From Neolewinella lacunae (GTDB lineage Bacteria; Bacteroidota; Bacteroidia; Chitinophagales; Saprospiraceae): a stretch of DNA of 64,000 nt. Below the pieces are notes generated by a model. It was not told where the DNA came from, did not search any database, and worked only from the letters and a program-made list of their open reading frames with translations. Each line of letters opens with the position of its first letter. Within the stretch, counting starts at the first letter, position 1. Made by a program: the position numbers and the translations under genes. Positions 50,987 through 60,011 of this stretch are shown here, in pieces. The DNA is taken from assembly GCF_014349155.1 (NCBI RefSeq), contig NZ_JACSIT010000154.1, positions 1 through 64,000 of the forward strand, in the 5' to 3' direction.

Positions 50987-51526
50987 TCAGCGAAAGCGCA
51001 GCGCAACCTGTCGGCCTTCGAGCGTGTCTGGTGCCTCGTCAAAAAGGAGGACGGTGTAGGCCATGCCACGGCCCACGCGGTAAATGGCCACCAGTTGGGC
51101 CTGCCGGTAAGTGCTGTAGCTGCGCTTGGGCCGGAAGGTGTACATGCGCGCCCAGTCGGCATTAAAAACCGCCATTTCTTCGGCATCAAAAGAGTGTACG
51201 GCGGTGACGGCGTCTTCCTCATTACTGCCCAGATTGAGCGCCAGGTGCCCGGCCTGGAGGTGGGGCCGCCCCGCAAAGGGGTGGTCGGGGCGCTCCAGGG
51301 CCAGGTGAAAACGCAGCTCCAGTTTTTCCCGTTTGCTGTGCAGGGTCAGTTGGCTTTCCAGATAGTCATTGGCCGCGTTGGGCAATTGACGAAAATCGCT
51401 TTCCAGGGGGTGATTGACGCGCACCTCCAGGCTATCCAGCAGGTCGCTGAACGCAGGGGTAAGCGGGAACTGGGCCCCGATGCCGAGCGAAAGCGCCGTA
51501 AAAAAAACGAAAAGGAGGGTGCGCAT
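50987..51526 (-). CDS. Predicted secreted protein, unknown function
   Basis: A 179-residue protein with signal peptide MRTLLFVFFTALSLGIGAQ. The mature part begins FPLTPAFSDLLDSLEVRVNHP and continues with beta-rich segments. No family recognised. It lies 51 bp downstream of the small hypothetical at 51578-51955 on the same strand. The ATG at 51526 is preferred to 51532. Confidence 0.6.
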   Translation of the reverse strand: MRTLLFVFFTALSLGIGAQFPLTPAFSDLLDSLEVRVNHPLESDFRQLPNAANDYLESQLTLHSKREKLELRFHLALERPDHPFAGRPHLQAGHLALNLGSNEEDAVTAVHSFDAEEMAVFNADWARMYTFRPKRSYSTYRQAQLVAIYRVGRGMAYTVLLFDEAPDTLEGRQVALRFR

Positions 51527-51577
51527 AGACAAGAAACGCCCGACCGACCGGGCATATTTTGTGGCCCGGAGCGGTCC

Positions 51578-51955
51578 CTAAACCCGCCAATCGACCGAAT
51601 GTAAGCGCTCAACGAGCAGGTTGGTGATGCGGCGGTTGGCGTCTTCATCGTGGGCAAGGAAAAATTCAAATTCGGCGGCGGTAAACTGCCCGATCACCAG
51701 GCCAAAGAGCATGCCCCGCAGGTGTTTATCGCGGGTGACGACTTCTTTGATCCGCGCAAACCGGTCTTTGACGGGCACCTGCAGGAGGTTGATTTTGCGC
51801 TTGGCCAGTGCAAAACGGAAGAGGCCCAGCAGCAACTCGTGTTGCATTTTCAGGATGGGCCGCAGGGTCTCGTTCTGAAAGTTTTCGGTGGGCGCGGTCG
51901 CAGGTGCAAGGGAAAGAACGGGGCGCAGGGCAAGGCGGGCAGCGTCGTTGGTCAT
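51578..51955 (-). CDS. Small hypothetical protein with repeat-derived N-terminus
   Basis: A 125-residue cytoplasmic protein; the C-terminal 90 residues (LRPILKMQHELLLGLFRFALAKRKINLL ...) are regular and helical. Residues about 9-22 (ALRPVLSLAPATAP) are encoded by a copy of the dispersed repeat, which suggests that the present N-terminus was formed by repeat insertion. No function recognised. Confidence 0.55.
   Translation of the reverse strand: MTNDAARLALRPVLSLAPATAPTENFQNETLRPILKMQHELLLGLFRFALAKRKINLLQVPVKDRFARIKEVVTRDKHLRGMLFGLVIGQFTAAEFEFFLAHDEDANRRITNLLVERLHSVDWRV
51890..51930 (-). repeat. Dispersed repeat copy inside the small hypothetical gene
   Basis: Core GGGCGCGGTCGCAGGTGC at 51890-51907, 15-nt spacer, arm GCGCAGGG at 51923-51930. 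Confidence 0.85.
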
Positions 51956-52156
51956 AGCAAAAGGATGAAGGGGCAGACACCGTCTTTGGTCGGCCTGAAT
52001 AGGCGGTCAGTCGATGGCCTGAGCGGGGTTTTGCCGAAAATCAGGTACTTCCGCAAACGATTCTACTCTTTTTCGGTTCAGTTTGCTGGCGCCCTTTGAT
52101 TTGGTTGGCGGACGCGTTCTGCCCGTCAGCGGACCAGGGCCCTTTATATACTACCT

Positions 52157-52164
52157 ACCTTGCG
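52157..52164 (+). promoter_or_regulatory. -7-like box upstream of the M16 operon
   Basis: TACCTTGC, one base from consensus, 24 nt before the ATG at 52189. Confidence 0.4.
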
Positions 52165-52188
52165 CAACCTTAAAAACGAAGTCGCACT

Positions 52189-53520
52189 ATGCTTACCAAA
52201 AGAATTAGCACCATGCTGATCCTCAGTACTATGGTACTGGGTCTATCCGCACAAAAGACCAACATTGAGTTTACCAGGTACACGCTGGACAATGGGTTGA
52301 AAGTCATTCTCCACCAAGACAATACCACGCCCATCGTTGCCGTCTCGATCATGTACGAGGTAGGGGGCAAAGACTCCTACGAGGGCCGCACGGGTTTTGC
52401 CCACTTCTTCGAGCACCTGCTGTTTGAGGGAAGCGAAAACATCGGTCGGGGGCAGTTTGCCAAGTACGTGGAAGACGCTGGCGGCGTGCTTAACGCCAAT
52501 ACGAGCCAGGACCGGACTTACTACTACGAGATCCTGCCCAGCAACCAACTGGAGCTGGGCCTCTGGCTGGAAAGCGAACGCCTCCTTCACGCCAAGGTAG
52601 AGCAGGAAGGCGTGGACACCCAGCGCGAGGTCGTAAAAGAAGAACGCCGGCAGAGCTACGATAACCGCCCCTACGGCCAGCTGCTTTATGAGCTTTTCCG
52701 CCACGGCTTCTCCCAACACCCCTACAAGGACCCCAACATCGGGTACATGGAAGACCTCAACAGTGCGGAGGCGGAAGATTACGTCAAGTTTTACAAGACT
52801 TACTACGTACCCAACAATGCCGTGCTTTCCATTGCCGGGGATATTGAGCTGGCCAGCACCAAGCGCCTGATCGAAAAGTACTTCGGCGACATCCCCCGGG
52901 GTGCGGAGCCTCCCCGCGTCAAGGTAGTGGAGCCCAAGCTGGCGGGGGAGGTGCGGGACACCATCTACGACGCCAAAGCACCGCTGCCCGCCCTGGTGAT
53001 GGGCTACCGGACTCCCGAGCGCAACCACCCTGATTACTACGCCATCAGCATGTTCAACCAGGTCTTGAGCCAGGGCCAAAGCTCCCGCCTCAATAAAGTG
53101 TTGGTGGACGAAAAACAGCTGGCCGTGCAGGCGGGCACTTTCCCTTCTTTCACCCAAGACCCCGGCCTGGCCATTGCTTTTGCCATCCTGAAGCCCGGTG
53201 CGGAGGTATTACCCGCAGAGGAAGCCTTTAACGCCGAAGTAGAAAAGCTGCAAACTGAACTCATCAGCGAGCAGGAATTCCAGAAGCTGCGCAACCAGGT
53301 AGAAGCGGACGCCATTTCCGGGTACGGCTCAATGGCCGGCATCGCCGAAAGCCTGGCCAACTACGAAATGTACCAGGGCGACGCCAACCTGATCAATACG
53401 GAAACGGAGCGCTACCTGGCCGTCACCCGGGAAGACATCCGCCGCGTAGCCCAAACCTACTACCGCCCTGAGAACCGCGTAACCCTCTACTGGCTGCCTG
53501 GCGAAAAGCCCAGTAAGTAA
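52189..53520 (+). CDS. M16 zinc peptidase, catalytic
   Basis: A 443-residue pitrilysin-family peptidase with a signal peptide (ILSTMVLGLSAQ). The inverted zinc motif HFFEH is at 72-76, with further ligand glutamates near residues 151-152 (VVKEERRQ). The two M16 half-domains (about 25-230 and 235-440) are normal length. It is expected to degrade peptides in the periplasm together with the next gene product, as in two-subunit M16B peptidases. Confidence 0.9.
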   Translation: MLTKRISTMLILSTMVLGLSAQKTNIEFTRYTLDNGLKVILHQDNTTPIVAVSIMYEVGGKDSYEGRTGFAHFFEHLLFEGSENIGRGQFAKYVEDAGGVLNANTSQDRTYYYEILPSNQLELGLWLESERLLHAKVEQEGVDTQREVVKEERRQSYDNRPYGQLLYELFRHGFSQHPYKDPNIGYMEDLNSAEAEDYVKFYKTYYVPNNAVLSIAGDIELASTKRLIEKYFGDIPRGAEPPRVKVVEPKLAGEVRDTIYDAKAPLPALVMGYRTPERNHPDYYAISMFNQVLSQGQSSRLNKVLVDEKQLAVQAGTFPSFTQDPGLAIAFAILKPGAEVLPAEEAFNAEVEKLQTELISEQEFQKLRNQVEADAISGYGSMAGIAESLANYEMYQGDANLINTETERYLAVTREDIRRVAQTYYRPENRVTLYWLPGEKPSK

Positions 53521-53623
53521 GTCGTTCGCCATTTCGTCCGCCGGCCGTTCTGGTTATTCGCGGATCGGTTCCCTTAACCCGTTCCAACGCGATCTTTTAC
53601 GATCCACCCAAAAATAAGCTACA

Positions 53624-55720
53624 ATGCAACGCATTTTTCTCAGCCTTTTTGCGCTCCTGCTGCTGGCCGCTTGTTCGGCCCCTAAAACGAGTGCTCCCAC
53701 CACTGCGATGACCAACGACAATTTCCGCGCCAAAGCGCCAGCACCCGGTCCTGCGCCAGAAATCCAGCTCGGTGATTTCCAGGATTTCAAGCTGGACAAT
53801 GGCCTGCAGGTCGTGCTGGTGGAAAACCACAAGCTTCCCCGCGTCAGCTACCAGCTCTTCGTTGACGTGCCCCCGCACCTGGAGGGCGAGTACGCGGGCG
53901 CTGGCGACCTGATGGGGCAAATGCTGCGCCGCGCCACCTCCACTATGTCCAAGGAGGAAATTGATGAGTCCGTAGACTTCATTGGTGCCTCCCTTTCCAC
54001 CAGCAGCAGCGGTGCCTTTGCGGCAACCATCAGCAAGTACAAAGAGCAGATGGCCGAACTGATGGCCAAGGTGGTGCTGGATGCCAAATTCCCACAGTCG
54101 GAATTTGAGAAAGTGAAGTCGGATGCCGCCGCTGGCCTCAAATCCGAACTCAGTGACCCCGACGCGATTGCCTCCCGGGTGCGCCGGGTGCTGGTTTACG
54201 GTCCTGACCATCCCTTCGGCGAACTGACCACGGAAGAAAGCCTGGCCAACATCGATCTGGCGGCCATCGAGAAGTATTACCAAACCTACTTCGTGCCCAA
54301 CCGCAGTTACCTCGTACTGGTGGGCGACCTGACCCGCGCGGAAGCCGAAAACCTGGCCAGGAAGCACTTTGGTGCCTGGCAGCGCAAGGAAGTATCTACG
54401 CCAGCACTCACTACGCCCGAGCGCCCAACAGGCGTGGTGGTTAATTTCGTCCCCCGCGCTGGTTCCGTACAGTCCAACATCATCATCAGCCACCCGGCCC
54501 GCGTAGAGCCCGGCACCAAAGAAGCCATCCGCGCTGGCATCGTCAACAGCATTCTGGGCAGTGGTTTCAACGGCCGCTTATTCCAGAACCTGCGGGAAGA
54601 CAAAGGCTACACCTACGGCGCTTATTCGAATATCGCGAACAGCGAAGTGATCGGTAGCTTCCAGGCCAACGCGAACGTACGCAACGAGGTGACGGATTCT
54701 GCGGTGACCCAGTTCATGATCGAGTTGGCTGAAATCAGCAGCGCACCGGTCACCGACGATGAACTCAAGCGAGCCAAAAGCCAACTGGCGGGTTCCTTCG
54801 GACGTGCCCTGGAAAGCCCGGAACGCATCGCCAGCTACGCCCTGAACACCGTACGCTACGGCTTAGACCGCGATTTCTACCCCACCTACCTCAAAAAGGT
54901 AGAAGCCACGAGCCAAAATGACTTACTGGAAGTGGCGCGCGACATCATTACCCCGCAGAATACCCACATTATTGTCGTCGGGGAGAAATCCGTAGCCGAA
55001 AAACTGGCCCAGTTTGCTACCAATGGCAAAGTCAACTACTACGACGAAAACGGACGCCCCATGAATATGGAGGAGATGGCGGCCCCGAGTGATCTCACGG
55101 CGAAAGGGGTGCTGGAAGGCTACGTCAGGGCCATCGGCGGAAAGGAGGCGGTTGCCGCTGTTAAATCAATGTCCTCCACCATGGAGGCCAGTGTCCAGGG
55201 GCAGACCATCACCCAGACCATCGCTAAGGAGGGTGGCGATAAGTTCAGCAGCCAGACCGTAATGATGGGCATGGTGATGGCCGACCAGCGCTACAACGCC
55301 GGCACCGCCAAAATGACCCAGCAGGGCCAGGCCGTCCCCGCCAGTCCGGAAATCACCGCCGCCCTGGCCCAACAGAGCGCGCTTTTCCCCGAGGTGGATT
55401 TGCTCAACGACCTGGAGAAGGTGAGCCTGGAAGGCGTGGAAACGGTCAACGGGAAAAAAGCTGTAGTCCTGGCCGTGCAAGGCCCCAGCGGAACGGCCCG
55501 CCACTACTTCGACCAGGAAACCATGCTACAGATCCGGCAGGTAAGCACGCAGGGTGGACAAACGGTAACCATAGATATGGGCGATTACCGGGAAGTAGAG
55601 GGTGTGAAAATCCCCCATCTCCTCACGATAAGTGGGATGCTGCCCTTCCCCCTGGAAATGAAGGTAAAGGAAGCCAAGATGAATGCTGATCTGGACCAGT
55701 CTCTGTTCACTGTCGATTAG
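53624..55720 (+). CDS. M16-like lipoprotein, probably non-catalytic partner
   Basis: A 698-residue lipoprotein (signal MQRIFLSLFALLLLAACS). Residues about 45-450 are an M16 fold, but the HxxEH motif is replaced by GAGDLMGQMLRRA, so zinc binding is lost; the R/Y region (ENLREDKGYTYGAYS) is retained. This matches the active/inactive pairing of M16B peptidases. Unlike usual partners it has about 220 extra C-terminal residues (VLEGYVRAIGGKEAVAAVKS onwards) resembling LolA-like outer-membrane lipoprotein-sorting folds. It starts 103 bp after the catalytic gene. Confidence 0.87.
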   Translation: MQRIFLSLFALLLLAACSAPKTSAPTTAMTNDNFRAKAPAPGPAPEIQLGDFQDFKLDNGLQVVLVENHKLPRVSYQLFVDVPPHLEGEYAGAGDLMGQMLRRATSTMSKEEIDESVDFIGASLSTSSSGAFAATISKYKEQMAELMAKVVLDAKFPQSEFEKVKSDAAAGLKSELSDPDAIASRVRRVLVYGPDHPFGELTTEESLANIDLAAIEKYYQTYFVPNRSYLVLVGDLTRAEAENLARKHFGAWQRKEVSTPALTTPERPTGVVVNFVPRAGSVQSNIIISHPARVEPGTKEAIRAGIVNSILGSGFNGRLFQNLREDKGYTYGAYSNIANSEVIGSFQANANVRNEVTDSAVTQFMIELAEISSAPVTDDELKRAKSQLAGSFGRALESPERIASYALNTVRYGLDRDFYPTYLKKVEATSQNDLLEVARDIITPQNTHIIVVGEKSVAEKLAQFATNGKVNYYDENGRPMNMEEMAAPSDLTAKGVLEGYVRAIGGKEAVAAVKSMSSTMEASVQGQTITQTIAKEGGDKFSSQTVMMGMVMADQRYNAGTAKMTQQGQAVPASPEITAALAQQSALFPEVDLLNDLEKVSLEGVETVNGKKAVVLAVQGPSGTARHYFDQETMLQIRQVSTQGGQTVTIDMGDYREVEGVKIPHLLTISGMLPFPLEMKVKEAKMNADLDQSLFTVD

Positions 55721-55794
55721 GCAACTGCTGTGTTGCTCGGCTGAGGGCCCTTCGATGGGACATTGGACAATCCCCCCACCCGGGTGCGAAAAGA

Positions 55795-55866
55795 AAAACC
55801 GGAAGGCCTTACCCAACCCTGATTTGGTTCCGAAAACCAGGCGGGTGGGTAAGGCCTTCCGGTTTT
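55795..55866. terminator. Perfect 21-bp inverted repeat, bidirectional terminator
   Basis: Arms at 55795-55815 and 55846-55866 are exact complements, beginning AAAACCGGAAGG and ending CCTTCCGGTTTT. It lies between the convergent M16-like and GT2 genes, with A and T runs at the two ends. Confidence 0.92.
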
Positions 55867-55875
55867 ATTTTGCCC

Positions 55876-56583
55876 CTAGCGGAATAAGCCGTATTTGACG
55901 ATGCAGTAGATGGCGCGTACGCCGTCTTTCCAACCAATCTTTTTGCCTTCTTCGTAGGTTCGGCCGTAGTAGCTGATGCCCACTTCGTAAATGCGAACAT
56001 TGGGGATTCGGCTGATCTTGGCGGTCACTTCCGGCTCGAAGCCGAAGCGTTTTTCCTCGAGGCGGAGCGACTGAATCATTTCCGTCCGGAAGAGTTTATA
56101 GCATGTCTCCATATCCGTCAGGTTCAGGTTCGTGAAGATGTTGGAGACGGTGGTGAGAAATTTATTGCCAATGGTATGCCAAAAGAAGAGGATGCGGTGG
56201 GGCTTACTTCCCTGAAAGCGGCTGCCGTAGACAACGTCAGCAAAGCCATCCAGAACGGGGCGCAGCAGGTCGTTGTATTCTTCGGGATCGTACTCCAGGT
56301 CCGCGTCCTGAATGATGAGATACTGGCCCGTGGCGCGGGAGATGCCGGTGTGCAGGGCAGCGCCTTTGCCCATGTTCACGTCGTGGGCGAAGTACTGAAT
56401 GTTTAGGTCGGGGTGGGCGGCACGGTAGCGGGTAACGGCGCCGGCGGTATCGTCGGAAGAGCGGTCGTTGACGATGATGATTTCCTTGTTCAGCCCGCCG
56501 ATCAGTTCCACCTTCCGCACCTTATCGAGGATCAGGTGAATGGTGCGTTCTTCGTTGTAGGCAGGGATGATGATGGATAACAT
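55876..56583 (-). CDS. Glycosyltransferase family 2 (dolichol-phosphate mannosyltransferase-like)
   Basis: A 235-residue GT-A enzyme: [14 protein letters not shown] at the N-terminus, [12 protein letters not shown], and the metal motif [12 protein letters not shown]. It lacks C-terminal membrane helices, so it is a soluble or peripheral enzyme, probably moving a sugar from a nucleotide donor to a polyprenyl phosphate. The start at 56583 ([10 protein letters not shown]) is the family beginning. Confidence 0.88.
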   Translation of the reverse strand: MLSIIIPAYNEERTIHLILDKVRKVELIGGLNKEIIIVNDRSSDDTAGAVTRYRAAHPDLNIQYFAHDVNMGKGAALHTGISRATGQYLIIQDADLEYDPEEYNDLLRPVLDGFADVVYGSRFQGSKPHRILFFWHTIGNKFLTTVSNIFTNLNLTDMETCYKLFRTEMIQSLRLEEKRFGFEPEVTAKISRIPNVRIYEVGISYYGRTYEEGKKIGWKDGVRAIYCIVKYGLFR

Positions 56584-56611
56584 AGGCACAGGCTTATGGA
56601 TAAGTGCGCGG

Positions 56612-56619
56612 CGAAGGTA
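56612..56619 (-). promoter_or_regulatory. -7 box upstream of the GT2 gene
   Basis: TACCTTCG on the minus strand, 28 nt before the ATG and just downstream of a terminator. Confidence 0.5.
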
Positions 56620-56632
56620 AGGGCCAAGCCCT

Positions 56633-56671
56633 AAAAAAAACACCCCAAACCGGCGGTGCCGGGTTGGGGTG
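56633..56671 (-). terminator. Intrinsic terminator upstream of GT2
   Basis: On the minus strand a 14-bp stem (one mismatch, 3-nt loop, CACCCCAA...TTGGGGTG) is followed by eight T residues. Confidence 0.88.
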
Positions 56672-56746
56672 GCTGTACAATGGGATTAAAACGGGAACTT
56701 CTTGAGACGATAACTACGGGTAAATAGCCGTAGGTGGTTTTGGGGA
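56633..56746 (-). ncRNA. Candidate small RNA, about 110 nt
   Basis: The segment lies between two minus-strand terminators, so it needs its own promoter; TAATTTTTG at 56760-56752 is a -7-like candidate. The body contains a CTACGG / CCGTAG hairpin (about 56715-56734) and ends in a strong hairpin plus U8. No ORF is evident. It could instead be leftover 3' UTR. No known family recognised. Confidence 0.42.
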
Positions 56747-56769
56747 CCGGACAAAAATTACGCCCGAAG

Positions 56770-56804
56770 AAAAAATCCCCCGCTGGTGCTTTGTCCGGCG
56801 GGGG
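56770..56804 (-). terminator. Intrinsic terminator of the DUF4382 gene
   Basis: On the minus strand the stem CCCCCGC / GCGGGGG is followed by ATTTTTTC, about 73 nt after the DUF4382 stop. Confidence 0.75.
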
Positions 56805-56876
56805 AAGAGTTGATGCAGGGGCCTGCTGCGCCTTTAAAGAGCCTCGGTGGGGAAACCACCTCTCCCGGCTGCCGCA

Positions 56877-57818
56877 CTAGGGAAGTAGGGCCGACAGGGT
56901 AAAGTTGGCGGAAGTATTGGAGTTGACACCAACGGAGATGTTGAGTAAGTTAATGCTCAGGCCAGCAGTCAGGCGAAATTCGCCGGCCAACTCAAGTCGG
57001 CCGTCGTTGTCCTCATCCTGGTAGGAGAAGGCAACCAGTTCATAGTCACCCGCCTCCAGAAAGGCGAACTGGTAGTCGCCACTTCCAGATAGGCGCGTTG
57101 AGGATACGGCGTTGAGGAATAAGTTGTTTTCGTCGCCTTCTGCTTCAGTGTCCGTGTAGGTACCAGCAGCATAGGCGTAGATGACGACCTCTCCTTCTTC
57201 GCCGGTAGCGTTGGTCACGGTACCAGACAAGGTACCTACTTCATCTTTTTCGACGTAGCGGAGGCTACTTTCTAAGCGGCTTTCGCCCGCAAAGGCGTAG
57301 CTGCCTCCGGAACGCAGGAGAGCTTTGCGTAAGTCGAAGTCGATTACGGCTTCCGTGGTGGTTCCCTGCTCGATGTCAACCGACGTATTTTCTACCCGCA
57401 GTGCACCATCACCAGCTACGGTCAGGGCAGTTTTGGCACCGTCCATGGTACGGACGTAGGCACCGGGGGAGTTGCCAGCGGCGTCGGTAGCATCGTCTAG
57501 GACGATTTCCAGGGTGTTGTAGGTCTTAGCCTCCAGGTCAGTCGTGAAGAGCATTTCGGTGACGCCATTCTGGAGAGCGGAAAGTTCCACGGTGGTCTTT
57601 TGGAAACCGGATATTGGCTCTCCATCCAGGCGAACCTCGGCAATGGTCACAAAAACAGCAGAAACGTTGGGGTCGTCAATGGGTGCATCGGTAATTTCAA
57701 GGGAAAAAGTACCCTGGTCGGTACTGATGTTGTTGCCGTCATCGTCGCCACAACCAACAAAAAGGGCAAGGACGAAGAAGGCCGCCAGGAGGCGGGTGGG
57801 GAAAAGAATAGACTTCAT
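56877..57818 (-). CDS. DUF4382 domain lipoprotein
   Basis: A 313-residue lipoprotein (signal LLAAFFVLALFVGC, then an acidic DDDG run that in Bacteroidota can act as a surface-export signal). Residues about 35-190 are DUF4382 (GTFSLEITDAPIDDPNVSAVFVTIAEVRL, LEAKTYNTLEIVLDD), and about 195-310 is a carboxypeptidase-regulatory-like beta domain (VGTLSGTVTNATGEEGEVVIYAY, LEAGDYELVAFSYQDEDNDGRLE). Probably a surface-exposed structural or binding protein; the ligand is unknown. Confidence 0.82.
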   Translation of the reverse strand: MKSILFPTRLLAAFFVLALFVGCGDDDGNNISTDQGTFSLEITDAPIDDPNVSAVFVTIAEVRLDGEPISGFQKTTVELSALQNGVTEMLFTTDLEAKTYNTLEIVLDDATDAAGNSPGAYVRTMDGAKTALTVAGDGALRVENTSVDIEQGTTTEAVIDFDLRKALLRSGGSYAFAGESRLESSLRYVEKDEVGTLSGTVTNATGEEGEVVIYAYAAGTYTDTEAEGDENNLFLNAVSSTRLSGSGDYQFAFLEAGDYELVAFSYQDEDNDGRLELAGEFRLTAGLSINLLNISVGVNSNTSANFTLSALLP

Positions 57819-58131
57819 GTCAGGAATGTTTAGGTTGAAAAGATGGTTTAGGGGTTCGCCGAACCGTGCAAGGACGGCGAAAAAATTGATGGGTTAAGTA
57901 AAGTCAAATCATCGCGATCGAAGGATTTGTGGGGATTAGTTCTTGCGGTAATCATCTACGCAATCATTGATCTAACGGATCAACGGATTCCCAACTGCGG
58001 ATGTTCGGATAATCTCTGACAGCGGCGTGAACATTACCTGTTACGCGGAAGCCCTTTCTCAGGGGCTGTTGTGGCGCAGACAACTGAGTGCAGGCCTTTT
58101 TGCATGGTAGAGTTGACCGCGTGTGGACTCT
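57819..58131. other. Intergenic region, about 310 bp
   Basis: Divergent spacer between the DUF4382 gene and the phosphorylase-like gene. No ORF, clear -7 box or strong hairpin was seen. Confidence 0.45.
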
Positions 58132-58173
58132 CCCTGCTCTTTCGTGCCGACCAAGGCACCTGCGGCCGCGCCC
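58132..58173 (+). repeat. Dispersed 42-bp repeat copy
   Basis: Arm CCCTGCTC at 58132-58139, 16-nt spacer, core GCACCTGCGGCCGCGCCC at 58156-58173. It lies 67 bp upstream of the ATG at 58241. Confidence 0.92.
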
Positions 58174-58240
58174 TATTTTCCTACTCCCTGCTTAAACCAG
58201 TTTTGGTTGTCAGGTGTCTTTAGCCGAAGGACTTCACTTT

Positions 58241-59932
58241 ATGACCATACCCATCCGTACCCGCGCCCAGGAAAGCCGCACCGCCGTTCAACGCCTCTAC
58301 ATTGCCATGCGACATTTGCTGATCCGCGGCAGCTACAAGCCCGTGGGGATGAGTGGCAAGACGCTGATGGACAATCTGATGGTCTTGCGGCCGGAAATTT
58401 ATGGCTCCATTGCCGATGAAGAACGGGTGGAGCTCAATGGCCTCCACTACGTGCTGAACCGCCTACCCAAGGGCATCGAGGAATGTCGCTTCGTTAAACT
58501 CATTGCCCGGGAGGGATACGAGAAAAGTCATTTTGAGCCCATCATTGCGCCGGCCCGGCGGCGTAGTGCCTACCGGATCGACGAAAATGAGATGTACATC
58601 GAGATGACCAGGGGGCGCTCCGACATCTACGACATTCTAACGCACCTGACCTTCCTCTACGCGGAGGCCACCAAGATTTACCGCAACAGCCTGGACAGCA
58701 AAGGACGCCCCATCCGGGAGTGGGGCCTGCTGGAACAAATCGTCAAAGACGAAGAAATGGGCCGCGATTTTAAACTGGAAACGGCCTACACCTATCTGAG
58801 TACCCTACTGGGGCGCACCTACGAAGAAGTAGTGGGGGCCTCGCGGCGCTTTGCCCAGTCGGAAGACGTCAACTCCCTTTTTCACGTGGCCTACTGGCTG
58901 GGACGGATGGCAAAAGAAGAAGCCGAGCACAAGCAGGATCGGGAAATCACCTTCAGCAGCAGCCTGCGCGAGCAAACCGGGCACCATTACTACGGAGAAA
59001 TCTGGGCCCTCAACATTAAGGCCGTGTTGTTGGAGCGCAAGCTCATTGAACGCCCCTTACACATCATCAGTGCCAACCTCCACAGTGTAGCCAATAGCCT
59101 TTTTGCCCCCGCAGCCCTGGGCAAAAAATTGCGCAACCACAAAAGCTTATACGATTTTGCGCGGGCCATGAGCGAAGCTGAATACAAGCACCTGCGGCCG
59201 GAGGTATTTCAGATGGCGGCCAAAAATGGCCTCATTGAACTGACGGACACCAGCGGGGCCAACCTGGGGGTACAGATCTACGATACTGCCGCATTCGACC
59301 CCAAGGTGATTTCTCCTGAGCTTAATTTCCAGCCGACCAGGTCGCCCGACCAGGCACCGGTTTTGCTGGTGATGGACTACGCCTTCGGGGAACAGGCTTA
59401 CGAGAGCATGGACGAGTTGCTGCGCCCCTACCACGATCCCGAAACGGGGCGGGTGTACGATATGCCTGTGGAGAGCATCAACATCATGGGCAAGGCGGGC
59501 ATTCTGGAAGGCAAAAAGGGAGACATTATGGTGCCCGATGCCCACATATTTGAGGGGACGGCGGATAATTACCCCTTTGAGAATGACTTCAGTATGGAGG
59601 ACTTTACGGGCCAGGGCCTGGGCGTTTACGGCGGGCCGATGGTGACGGTATTGGGGACCAGCTTGCAGAACATCCCCATCCTGGATTACTTTCTGACCAG
59701 CAGCTGGCGGGCCGTTGGTTTAGAGATGGAGGGAGCGCACTACCAAAAGGCCATCCAGGCGGCGACGCACATTCGCCGCTCGGTCAATCCCCACCTGAAG
59801 CTCCGTTACGCTTATTACGCCAGTGACAACCCGCTGGTAACGGGGCATACCCTGGCTTCGGGGCCGTTGGGAGCCGACGGGGTAAAGCCTACCTACCTGA
59901 TTACTGCGAAGATTCTGGAGCGGGTGCTCTAA
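58241..59932 (+). CDS. DUF6909-like protein with nucleoside phosphorylase-superfamily C-terminus
   Basis: A 563-residue cytoplasmic protein. The N-terminal half (RTRAQESRTAVQRLYIAMRHLLIRG, LNGLHYVLNRLPKGIEECRFV, TRGRSDIYDILTHLTFLY) matches a Bacteroidota family I place as DUF6909. The C-terminal 200 residues (LVMDYAFGEQAYESMDELL, MGKAGILEGKKGDIMVPDAHIFEG, AVGLEMEGAHYQKAI) look like an AMP nucleosidase/PNP-type fold, with the EMEG ribose-binding motif. A purine-nucleotide glycosidase role is likely but not proven. The ATG at 58241 is preferred over the GTG at 58214. Confidence 0.8.
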   Translation: MTIPIRTRAQESRTAVQRLYIAMRHLLIRGSYKPVGMSGKTLMDNLMVLRPEIYGSIADEERVELNGLHYVLNRLPKGIEECRFVKLIAREGYEKSHFEPIIAPARRRSAYRIDENEMYIEMTRGRSDIYDILTHLTFLYAEATKIYRNSLDSKGRPIREWGLLEQIVKDEEMGRDFKLETAYTYLSTLLGRTYEEVVGASRRFAQSEDVNSLFHVAYWLGRMAKEEAEHKQDREITFSSSLREQTGHHYYGEIWALNIKAVLLERKLIERPLHIISANLHSVANSLFAPAALGKKLRNHKSLYDFARAMSEAEYKHLRPEVFQMAAKNGLIELTDTSGANLGVQIYDTAAFDPKVISPELNFQPTRSPDQAPVLLVMDYAFGEQAYESMDELLRPYHDPETGRVYDMPVESINIMGKAGILEGKKGDIMVPDAHIFEGTADNYPFENDFSMEDFTGQGLGVYGGPMVTVLGTSLQNIPILDYFLTSSWRAVGLEMEGAHYQKAIQAATHIRRSVNPHLKLRYAYYASDNPLVTGHTLASGPLGADGVKPTYLITAKILERVL

Positions 59933-60011
59933 AGCAGCTTGGAGGTTGCGGGGAGCAGGGCAGAACATCATCAGCTGGCCCCGGCACCTGCCCCCCGGAA
60001 CGGTCAGGCGT

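Noticed and set aside
59986-59995. Further copy of the dispersed repeat (GCACCTGCCC)
   Set aside because: Only about 8 bases of the core match and the nearby GAGCAGGG is in the wrong order and orientation.
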